From Sinotaia quadrata (Eukaryota > Mollusca > Gastropoda > Architaenioglossa > Viviparidae), in assembly GCA_028829895.1 (NCBI GenBank), contig CM054177.1:34187064-34251063 (forward strand): 64,000 nucleotides of DNA, written 5' to 3'. Positions 38,902 to 50,900 of this stretch are shown here, in pieces (the stretch's first letter is position 1; each line of letters opens with the position of its first letter). The position numbers were made by a program, and so were the translations under genes. The notes under the pieces were generated by a model. The model made no database searches. It had not been told where the DNA came from and saw only the letters and a list, made by a program, of their open reading frames with translations.

Positions 38902-41900
38902 CGTGCCTGCGTGCGTGCGTGTGTTTCTCCAACAATACAAACCAAGATGTGATTAAAACAGAGATTGATATAGTAAAGTTATATATAGTCATTTTACATA
39001 CAAATGGGAAAGGTCTCACTAAATGCCCTGTATAACTGTATTTGTGGGTAATTGAAAATTTTCTTCTAATTTTTCATTCGTTGAGGACATAATTCAAACA
39101 TTTTTTAAAGTTAGTAGCACCAGTCAATTTACCACATAAAATTTTAGTTTTCATGTAAAAAGCACGTAAACATCATAATTTTTGTTTGTATGATTTCTCC
39201 CCTTTGATTATCCAGGTGGTATGTACTTTAGAAAATGTATAGTAAAAAAACTATCTGACAAATTAAATTTAAAAAAATAAATAAACAGGAGATTCTGAAT
39301 TTTAATAAATTAGAAAAAAGCTGCTTTTGATTTTTTTCACTTTATCTGGGTTTTCACATAGAAGAACACATGGCTATTTGTATAACTATGATTTACATTT
39401 TGACTTCTACCATATTTTGAAAATCTTGATGAGAGTTTATAACCACTTGATATCAGTTTGATATCCATTCTGTCAAACCTTCATTGAGAGTTTGTAGCCT
39501 TATGGTTTACATTTTTTATTATATACATTTTGACGTTTGCGAGAATTGGTAGCCCAAGATTTACATTTTGACATTTATCATATTGTCAGAATCTTGATGA
39601 GAGTTTGTAGCCCTGTGATACACAATTTAGCATCCATAACATTGTCATACCCTGTCGATGTCAAAATGTCAAACCCATGAGATTTTATAGCCTTTTGGTT
39701 TACTACATGACATTGAATACATTGTCAGATCCTTATAGAAGGTTAGCAGCCCTTTAACTCTGAGACAACAGAGCTATATATTTGAAATGTTTTTACAACT
39801 TGCATGGATTATGGATCTTTATTAAAATTAGCTTGTTTGTCATTTGAATTACACATTAAAATGCAACATTGTATTATTGTCTTGTTAAAATTTAGATATT
39901 TTGTAACTGAATTTTATTTTGAATTAATATGAAAATCTTTATCTTTTCTATGGCTGACCATTTTTCTTACACTAAAAGATGTTTTCTTCAGTTTTTCACC
40001 ATACCGACAGATGTTACACTGAAAGATTTTTTTGCTTTGCTTTTAGTTCTAGGTCTCATCAGAGGCGAGTCCAGTATGTCTCTTCAAAAGAAGAATTATC
40101 AAAGATACGTTTATCTAGACATAAACTAGAAAGGTAAATATATATTATTGTACCTGATGATTTGATAGGAGGTTGAACTGTCAGCCATTTAGAGTTAGCA
40201 TATTTTTTTATATTTATCTAGACATAAACTAGAATGTTAAAAATACACTATTGTACTTAAATGATTTTACATGAGGTGGAACTGTTGACCAGTTTGATTT
40301 AACCGTATTTTATTCCAGTCAAAGGTTGTACAATTTATTTTTCTTAACATGCAAGCTGTTAAAAAATAGGTTAACGGTTGTCGATCTGTATTCATCAAAT
40401 AGTTGGATTGAACTGTACTGATTTGTTGTTTGAAAAGTGAACTTCTGATAGACATAGCATTGATGTGCACATATGCACAAAAATACTTGCTGTCCTTAAT
40501 ACTTTTCCACATGAAAGACTATTGTGGAAACAGCTTTTTAACTTTTACTAAAAAACTTTTCACATATCTGAACATTAACATAGAAAAATTGTCCACCTCT
40601 GAATGATGCCTAAACTTATCTATCAAATATTATTTCTTAACCATTTTACTTTAAAAACTAGTTGTACATCAAAATTAGATGTTAATTTATATAACTAATC
40701 TATTTAAAAAGTTATATTTTAATAATTTCATGCTCATAATCTCACATTAAAAATTTTAAACAAAGGATGCGTCCTTGGCTTCCATCTTGAATTTTTCTTA
40801 AATTACAGTATTACACTTCCTTCATGAAAATCCTTCTAATGAATTCTGATTTTGATTATGAGCCTGATACTGAGCTGCATTCAGATGGTGGTGATGGAGG
40901 AAACCTCATTTGAGTTGACATTATTGCTCGAAATTTGATCGGGAATACTCCAAATAGACAAAGGTTCGTTCATTTTTTGTATGTAAATTTTCAACAGCAT
41001 CAGTCAAAGGTCAGTTTATATTACGGATGTTTTTATTCCTTGCAGTTAGTTTTTATACCTCCAGTTGCAAAATTACATATTTTAAATTAGAATAATAGAG
41101 GTTTTTGAAAAAGTTTTCACATTGTGTGCCAAAATTTCATTTTTTCATTTCATAACAATGGCTGCTAAGGAGCTAGTGATGGTCTTTCATTTTTGTTTAC
41201 CTGTTTACTTGTACGGCTGTATAGTGTAAAGATATTTTCTTCATGACTTAGAGTTATATTAGACTGTTCATTTAATTGTCATTTTCCTGTAAATTGTTTT
41301 AAGGAGATGGTTGTAGATCTAAGAGGATTTTATAGTATTTATAGTTTAGAGTGTATGGTTATAATGATAAGGATATGGACACCCCTACCCCTTTTCTACC
41401 TGAAAGTTTACTAGAGTTGCAGTTGTCTGAGATTAAGACTAAAGAAAGAACCAAACAGTATTTGAGGCCCTTTGACTTTTTAAAACTTTATTTTACAATA
41501 GATTTAGTTGGCTATCTGTGTGAGTATACCTATAAAAGTACTATTTGTAATGTGAAAAACAAACCAACTGTTTTCAAATGGTGGTATGACCTTAGTGTGG
41601 ATGAATTTTATTGATTTTGTGGGTTATTGCTGCATGGAGGACTTACTCCAGTTCTGTGATAGTCAGTAGTTGATGGTCAAGAAAATCTCTTTATAATGGA
41701 GTGTCAGCTGGAGCCTTTATGTTTAGGGACATGCTCAAAGTTATTGTGAGTTTTTTTAAAAGTATCTTATTCACAAACTGAGGACCCACATGATACATTT
41801 GTAAAGTGAGAATGTTATATACTTATAATAAATGTTAAAATTAAAAAAATGCTTCAGCCAACTTTCAATTGATGAACACATGGAGAGATAGCAAAACTAT

Positions 41901-44900
41901 ATCACTTATGCCAACCATTCATAGTGCGAGTGGACATATTTATGCTAAGAGAAAAACTAAAATTAATGGAAATCTCAGAGAACTACATGTAAAGTACCAG
42001 TTTTTTTAAGGACTATAATCAGTGTATTGGAGGGGTGGATAAAAATGAGCATTTAATAAATTAATGTTTTGAGAAAAACAAATAAGTACTGGAAGACATT
42101 AATTTTTCATTTTTAGATATTGCATGGGTTAATGTTTATGTTTCATATGAGATTGGAGGGGGGAAATGAAGACAGAGAAGAACTAAAAAGACCAACTAGA
42201 TATGGGCAAACTGACTTTACAGAAGCATTAATTAGGGAGCTGGGGGAATATTGATTTGCATGAAAATATATCTGTTGCTACATAACTACCAGTTATTTCT
42301 CACATACTATGTATCCTGAGTTTACTGATGTTGATTGAAACTGTTATTGTGATATCAAACTATGCAAATTGAGACATTTTCTTATGCCTTCAGAAAAGCA
42401 AAATCTGTCTTTCTATTTTTCATAAACATAATCACCTTGTTAAGTTTGTATGGCACATCTTGATTAGACATATTAATTTGTTTGAGGAAAATTTGAGTAT
42501 ATGTATATCATACAATAAATATATATCTAAATTGTAATTTTTATCTCTAAGTCAGTTTGTAAGCATATTTTAAAGACTATTTTAATGTTTGCTATGTTAT
42601 TGTTATATACTTTAACAACTTGAATTTGAAAGTTGAAATATCTTACTTATTTAGTTAAATAAACTCACAAATTTGCTGTCACTAGTAGTAGTATTTAAGT
42701 AGTATTCAATTCATTATTTACTGTCACATTCACCTGATAATTGGTTTTCTGTTGCAGATATTGTTCTATTTCATTAATATAGCAATTTGGGGTGGAGTAA
42801 ATTTACCTATCCCTATTTTTAACCTTAATTGTTATATAAATTGTTAAATGTCAAAGTGACCCGACCTTGGACACTGCTTATGCTGATATTTTTAAGTGTC
42901 AGAGTTGGAAGTAAACAACTCAGGTGGATGACATGCTAGAAATTTTCTGATGCAATCCAAACTAGTTTGAACTGGATAAGTAGTTTTTCTTAATTGTCTT
43001 ACACTTGTTCATAACAATGGGGATGGACTGAAAGTTACTTTGTTGAAAAAGTTCTATATTCTAATCACTGTTCAAGAGCAAATACAGCGAAAATGAACCC
43101 TTGAGTTTGGTCTCATGTATTCACGAAGATTATTTTGAACATTCCTCATGGTGTGCTGAGTAGCATACATTTGATAACATTCCTACTTATGTGCTTGATA
43201 ATGCAAGGAAATTCGGGATGATTCTCCACGGTGTGCTTGGAGAGCACATCAAAGATTCTGGAACATTCTAATGTGCCTAGAAGGGGTATGTGGGACCATC
43301 ATCGAAATAAGAAAGACAGTGACTTGTTGCAAACCACATGATTGTTAACACTGCTAGTGATAGTGACCACCTTTGAAAAAGTTATGTACATGGACTGTAA
43401 TTAGTTCTCTAAAACTCCATTCTCATGTCTATGATAAATTATGCCCATGAATTTGATTATATATATATATGATCATTTGACTGTTGATGTCTATGCTAGG
43501 GTAAAATTGAATGATTGTCTAGCGCATAATTGAACATTGTTGAGAAGTGATGTAAGTGTTAATGGTCATTTGATTGTATTTGTCATATATATATATATAT
43601 ATATACATATTTGATTGTTGATTTAATAAATTTATTGTTAAATTTATTGACCTTTTTACACATAGTGATAACCATATGTTGGAGAGATAGTTGGTGGATG
43701 GCAGCTCGCTAAATGTAGATTAAAGAGAGATTTATCTTCTCCTTTTGTAAGAAATTTTCCACCTATAGAAATAATGTCTGACAGAATGTTTGTCTTTAAT
43801 GTGGTGGAAGAGAGAAAATGTTTACAGCACCTGCATATCCACCAAGTGAGAAAGATTAGTGGTGTCTTCTGGAGAATTATTAATAACATAAATTAAGATT
43901 CTCATCACTTGTAATTAGTTATGGTTGATTAATAATAATAATCATAATCATAACCAATAACTAGGGTGCATTGAGTCACACAATTGTTTTTCAATTACCC
44001 ATCATACCTTCTTTGTCAAAATGTTAAATCGTTATATTTGTCCTCCCCCATAATTAAACCAAACCTCAAATTTAATTTTATTAAAATGTACAAATATTAT
44101 CAATACATTTAAAACTGTATTTGTATTAAAGCCCATTGAATTTCCTTTAAAATGACATATAACAAGTATATATACACCAGAACCTAATCAGAAATATGTT
44201 TTCAGTGTATAACTAAGAGCCAAATCACCAAAATCTCATGTAGGAAGAGAGTTAAGTGAATGATTTTGATTAACAATTTAAAATTATCCATTCTCTCTTT
44301 TTTTTCTTAGTACTTACTAACTTAGCATTTCTTTTTAGAAGACCAGCCTTTCATGATACAATTTTTTAAAGAGAGAAGTGAATCTTGGACAAGTGTCTTA
44401 TTGTTTCAAGATTTAGTAATGACTCCGATATAGATATGAAAGTAAAGATTCATTGACGAAGCATATACCAGATGTTTATGATATGCATAATTGACAGATT
44501 TTTGTCAGGTTATTGATCTATGTAATACTGCTTAAAAGTGTTTGTATTCAGTTGTCTTTCAAATGAAATTGTAAGTGTCCACTTTTTAGAGCATTAAGTG
44601 TCTAGACAGAATAATGCTACTTAGTGACATTTTATCCATTTTATTAACATAGAAGAGGTATTGCTGTGTGTGCCTATGACTACAATCAGGCTTTCAACAA
44701 GTGTTTTGTGGACTTTCATTCTCTCAGATGTATTTTTCTCTAGGCCAAGAAGTTTCTGTGTATGAGAATATAGTTTCTTCTTAAAATATAACTAGTCATA
44801 AACTATCTACTGACTAATGCTTGTTGACTTGCTGATTCTAATACTAGATTACTAATGCTGTATTTTTGTTGTCTGAAGATGGTGCCATATGCCATTCTTT

Positions 44901-47900
44901 AACAAAGTGGTAGAAGGTTGCTATGTGCGCATTGGTATTGGCAATCATGAAGGTCGAGCAGTATACAGGGTGAGCTTTTAATTAAGTACATCTTATTCTG
45001 TGTTTCACTGTCATCTGTGTTACTTTTCTCCCATATTATTATCATTATTCTCATATCCATTCAGTCTTCTCTAGGTTGATCTGCAGTCCAGTCTTGGATG
45101 CTTCTTGGGCCATTTTGTAAAGAAAAGTATCCCTTAATGACTATGTATTGTCTATTTTGTATGAGTATCCCTAAACGACAATGTAATGTCCATTTTGTAA
45201 AGTTGACTATCCCTCAATGACTATGTATTGTCCATTTTGTAAAGATGACCATCCCTAGATGGTAGGCAGTGACCATTTTGTAAAAATGAATATCCCTCAA
45301 TGACTATTTAGTGTCCACTTTGTAAAGATGAGTATCCTTCAATGACTATGCAGTGTCCATTTTGTAAAGATGAGTATCCATCAATGACTATGCAGTATCC
45401 CTCAATGATTATGTAGTGTCCATATGCAACAGAAAACCGATAACCTGGCCCAAGAAGCATCCCTTGTTACATGACTAGATTGCTGCATGATTGATGGGCA
45501 TGACATGAATATGAATGTTCCATAGTATAAGCACTGGAAAATATTATTATGTTGATAATCAAACATTAGATTTTAATACACACAAATCAAAAGCCATATA
45601 TAGCCTCACGCTGATTAGCTGAATCCAAAAAAATGGAAGACTGATTGGAATGTACGATAATTCTTCATATTCTTTCAATCATTAAAATTTAAATGAGATG
45701 CTCTCTTGTTAGACTGCAGAAATCATTGTTGTTATGAGTGTTCCATTCACAAAATGAAAGTTTTCTTGATAGGTTGCAGAAATCATTGATATTGTGTTTC
45801 TTTCATTCATTAGGTTATAGAAATCATTGGTGTTGTGGGTTTTCATTCACAAATGACATTCTCTTGTTAGGTTGCAGAAATCATTGGTGTTGTAGAAACA
45901 GCTAAAGTTTACCAGTTAGGTACTACTCGAACAAACAAAGGGTTGCGCTTGAGGTAAGAGCTTTATTTCTTTTAATATTTATAGTAGTAAACAGTTTACC
46001 CATTATGTAAAATTCTTTTTGAATGGTATAACAGTTTTCAGGGTGTGCATGCATTCATGTGTGGATGTGCATGCATGTATTTAAGAGAGAGAGAGAGAGA
46101 ACACCAAGTTATTCACAATTATTTTTACCTTGAGATCACTCCAATTTTGAGAAACCATCTGTGACTAGTACTCTCCTTTCACTCTGAGACATTGAAAGAG
46201 TCATTATAATCCAAGAATAACCCTTTGATCCTTGGCCATCCAGCTCTTCTAACCCCATTACCCTGGGCTCCTGAGCAAAAATTGCACAAAACTAGGTACT
46301 GTGAAAAAACCCACAAGCCCTGTTTTAATTATTCTGGTTTAATAATTCCAATGATGAGTCTACTATAGATGTATAGATGTACGTTTGAATATATTTGCGG
46401 GAGGCTAACCTATATCAGATTTACTTGATACATTAAGTGGCATTCCAAGCCCTCATACCAACATGACTAGATCTAGCTTGATCATCATGATCCAATACAC
46501 ATTTCTTCACTCAAAGAATTGTAAGATTCCATTTTGATGTCATTTTCACAATAATTACTTCTAATTCACCCTCCTCCAAATTGTTGAGCACAAATTCAGC
46601 AACTTGTTTTACTGTTAGCCTTTTAGAACTGCCCTTTCCCAGATTTTCAGCATGCTTTTTCACCATGAAAAGGATTTTAAAATAGCAAAATGAATTAAAT
46701 GTATGGGTGCCACCATTAATGTAACCTTATCAGAAGACATTACTCGTGGGCAGCAGTAATGGCTTAACACCTGCACTCTTTCTCGGTTTTTCAGTATGCT
46801 TGCGGTACATTAATCTAAAAATAATAACTGGTGTCATGAAGGGGAGAGAAGAAGGTTCATTTTCATATTAAATAATGTGTGATAATTTCAAAATAAAGTG
46901 TGATAAAGTTAAATTTAAATTTTCTAAATTAGGTTCCTGTTGCTTGAAACGTGCAGTTGTGGAAAGCACGTAATTGTGTGCATACGGGATATAAGAACAT
47001 TCCTTGTGATACCAAGCTAGACTAGAGTGGACTAGAATCATTGAACTGAAAAAGCGTTAAATTAGATGAACGATTGGCAAATGTTTAAGTGTGTACGTAC
47101 AAAATATGAAGAGTTCTTTATTGTGGTGAGTGCATTCTTAATATAATCTTTCCAAACTGAATCCAATGGTACCAAAACCATCTCTGTAGCTCAATTACAA
47201 GCAGAGTTATTACAGTTTTAATATTTATAGCAGGTTCGTCTATTTTATGTTAACTGTTAGAATTTTTTACAAACCAGAAATGAATAAATTGCTAATTTGG
47301 GGTGAGAGTATATTGGAAAATAACATTGCAAAGTCTCTTAAAAAAATTCAGCCATATTTGTATGTTGGATACTATTTATGTAAAGAGTCTAAACTATATT
47401 GTTTATCATTTCTTCATTTTGTGGACCTTCAACATGAGCATTTGTGCAATTTCATTTTTGAGCGTAAAATATTTAGAAAAATTAAATATTGAAAACTCAT
47501 AACTTTTGTTCTTGAATGACAAAATTGATTTTAGTACCATTAAAATCAGCAGAAAATGTTCTGTCTGTCTATTTACTTAAAAACTATTATTAATTATTTT
47601 GGAAAATATGTTTGGAGTACCTACTTGATATGTGAAAACATGATTATATATTTTCCAGTTTATCAACCTAATTTTAAATGTCCTTTTTTTCCTTCTGGTA
47701 AAATAAATTTCTAACACACACATATATATATTATTGCGTGAATTTGTGTTTATTTATTATGTAATTATTTGTAATACACATTCCTTTGAACTGAAAAATG
47801 GTGCCTCTTTTTGTGACAGGCTTACATTTAGTTATTTTCATTGTTAAAAATAATCCAACAAACTACTCTATCAAGATTTTCTTAGAAGTGATAATACATT

Positions 47901-50900
47901 AAAGCAACTTTCTATATCCCTTTTATATTAAAACAGTCAATATTATGAAGAAATAATATTTTTAAAAGGCACATTTTTTTGTCATGATTTCTTTCCTCAT
48001 AAATTGGATCCAAAACTTTTATTTTTTTATGGAACATCAAAATGTCAAACTTAAACACCATGTGCTATTTAAACAATCTATGTAACAGAATTCATACACT
48101 AATGTTTTTCAAATGTATTCATTGTACTAGTAAATATTCAGCTTTAAAATAACTAATTTGCTTTCTTTTCTGTTTTAGCCATGTGACCAAGAAATTAATA
48201 AATTTGTAAATATAAAATAATGACGATAATATCGCAAACCATTTAGATTTTTCAAAGACGCCATATTCCTTAAAGATAACTGTCATATCATTTTGTCTTG
48301 GTGTAATTAGTTTAAGTACCAAATAAGAAAAATGTTTGTTTCCATTACGATCACATAAGTGACAACAGAAATGGCAGAAGAAATTGTCAGATTCATCAGC
48401 ATTTCAAACAGCTCAGATTTCTGATAATCTGATATATTTTGATTAAATTGATTAACATTGTAAATAGCTTACATATTTATGTACATAGCCATGTGGTTTA
48501 TTTTGCATTTAAAGTTTCATAGAACTAGTAAGGATAGAAAAACCTGTGAATTACATTCAAGATTATAAACATTGCAATTATGCTTATTATATATTAAAAA
48601 CATTATATTTAAATAGATACTTGTTTATTACTCAATATTGTCTTCACAGCATAATAACTTAGCCTATTTTATGTTTAGTTGAGAAAATAGCGCTTCTTTT
48701 ATGATGGCTGATAGGTCTGTTAACCTTTTCGATGGTGGAGGGCTGTAGCCATGCTTATATCTAAATATAGCTAGAAAGACAAGGGGCCAAATATGGTTAA
48801 TGTGCACGCACGCTTATTGTTACTAATGTTAATCAATCAAAATGAGCTAACCAATGTGAAGTAAATATATGTTTCCCTTAGCAGACAATCTGTATCAATT
48901 CTACCATTGGATAGCTGTAATTAGATTGCTCATGTGATGGAAAGAGTGAGTTTTTCTGGTACATACATAGCTCTGTACTAGGCTATCAGCCATTATGTCT
49001 TGTGATGAGAAAATTTTTTGCAAGTCATAAATGTATAAAGTGTACCAGGTGACTGATTTACCAAAATGTCATTTACAAAAGTCCACATGCAAAATGTCCG
49101 GCAATCGTCTGCAAAGTAAACCAACCTTAGTACTAATTATGCTAAACTGCTAAAATATTAGAAGATCACATTCATCATCAACACCTCTCCCCTTTACCTC
49201 CATAAACATGTTCTGTAGCCAGAGTTCTTTTATCATTGAACAATCGCCCAGCTATACCATGCAATACCTCATGCATTATGTTGACCAGGCCTGCTTTTAT
49301 AATGGTTTACCACCACATGAAATGAAATGCATTCTTCTTGAGTGAAAAATTCATTATTTGGGGGGATTTTAGAGTCTACAATCCCTGCTCAGTCTTCCTA
49401 AGTCTAAAAGCTTCCTGTCATCAAGATGAATGATTTTTCAGAATGTGTACAAGTAATTTTGTGTGTATTCAGGATGTATGCTCGTAATTTTGTGTATGTT
49501 TTCAGACTATTTGAAATTTTGTTTGTATGTTTCAGAATATGTACTTTGTATTTTGAATCTATTTTTCAGAATATTTACAAGTAATTTTGTATGTATTTTT
49601 CGGAATGTGTACATGTAATTTTGTAAGTATTTTTCAGAATGTGTACATGTATTTTTATGTGTATATTTTCAGAATGTTTATTTACTGTTTTGTTTGCACT
49701 TTTTGAAATGTGTACAAGTAATTTTGTGTGCATGTTTTCAGGCATGGTGGAGCAGAGAGAGTCTACCGTCTTGAATTCGTGTCGAATCAGGACTTCACAG
49801 AGGCAGAATTTCACAAATGGAAGGAAACTATGATGCTAGGTGGTCTGGAACTTCCAACTGTTCCTGAGGTGGACAAAAAGCTTGAGGACATCAAAAATAC
49901 TTACAGCTACAAATTTAATGAGAATGATATTGAACAGGTATGAGACAAAATCATATGTACAGACAACCCTCAATTTAAGAGATTTGATTCAAAGAAGATT
50001 GATCACAAGCAAATTAAATTCAAAAATACTTCACATTGTAAAATCTTATTTGATAGTAGTTTTCATTATTGATTATTATGTAACTTAAATTGTATCTTTA
50101 AACCATCATATTAACTTGGGGAATAATTTCTAGTAGTTTCATTATTGATTATTATGTAACTTAAATTGTATCTTTTAACCATCATATTAACTTTTGGAAT
50201 AATTTCCTGCCACCTGATTATTTTTTACAGTACTTCAGTGAGATATACATATCTACAAAATATTTGATTAATTGATTGCTGGTAATTTTAATGACATGTA
50301 TATATTATTTAATTAAACATTTATACACCTATTGCTGCAATTTTTTTTAAACACACAGAAAAATAGCATTATGATTGTTGTAATGTTAGAGTATTAAAGA
50401 TGCATTTATTTTTTGTAATATTATTTTCATTGAAGTAAGCTGAAAGCGTACCACTTCATTTTTATGTGTTGCATATAGATATGGAAAACAGTACAAGTCT
50501 AAGAAATCACTTGCAAATTGCAAGAATCTCAGATAATGGGTCTCTTGTCTATAGTAATTCTTTTCAAATGAAGTGGCCCCCCCCCCAAAAAAAAAAAAAA
50601 TAAAAAAATAAATCTCAGCTAGTATAATGTCTTATCATGTATTAAACATTGATGACACATCTGCAACATTGACTACTTTTGTCTGCATTTGGTGCCACCT
50701 TTTTTTCTCATTGACAGAAGTGTTATAATGTCTTCAGTAATAAATAAAGAGAAAATGTTACTCTTACAATCAAGTGACAAATTCAGTAGTCTCAAAATCT
50801 CCAAAAGTTTACAAAATGCTGGTAGTTATATGGTTCCAAGATATATTTGCTTTCATTAGCTTCACCAGCATTTGGAAATAAGCAATATAAAAACATACAT

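Larger units (their letters stand above)
34705..40046 (+). other. RTF1 intron 6, rich in tandem repeats
   Basis: This 5.3-kb intron contains, in order: a 99-bp repeat (35031-35275); a minisatellite split by a ~970-bp insertion (35600-35974 and 36941-37325); a ~62-bp array (37510-37800) with a second cluster (39390-39760); and a long (GT)n tract (38811-38922). No coding exon was found between the phase-2 sites. Confidence 0.7.
40134..44878 (+). other. RTF1 intron 7 with piggyBac relic and dispersed repeat
   Basis: A 4.7-kb intron. At 40840-42425 lies a decayed piggyBac transposase; at 42791-43965 lies copy B of the dispersed family. A stretch of ~50 bp just downstream of the donor (TCTAGACATAAACTAGAA) is repeated at about 40217-40234, copying the end of exon 7. 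The rest is AT-rich. Confidence 0.65.

Noticed and set aside
38732..39035. Open frames of Cys/Val or His/Thr on both strands
   Set aside because: They are translations of the (GT)n microsatellite.
43469..43606. (AT)n runs as possible element ends
   Set aside because: Simple AT repeats inside copy B with no paired terminal structure.
47247..47502. Frames of 66-81 codons in RTF1 intron 9
   Set aside because: AT-rich, rich in Ile/Lys/Phe/Tyr, two overlapping frames, no recognised similarity.
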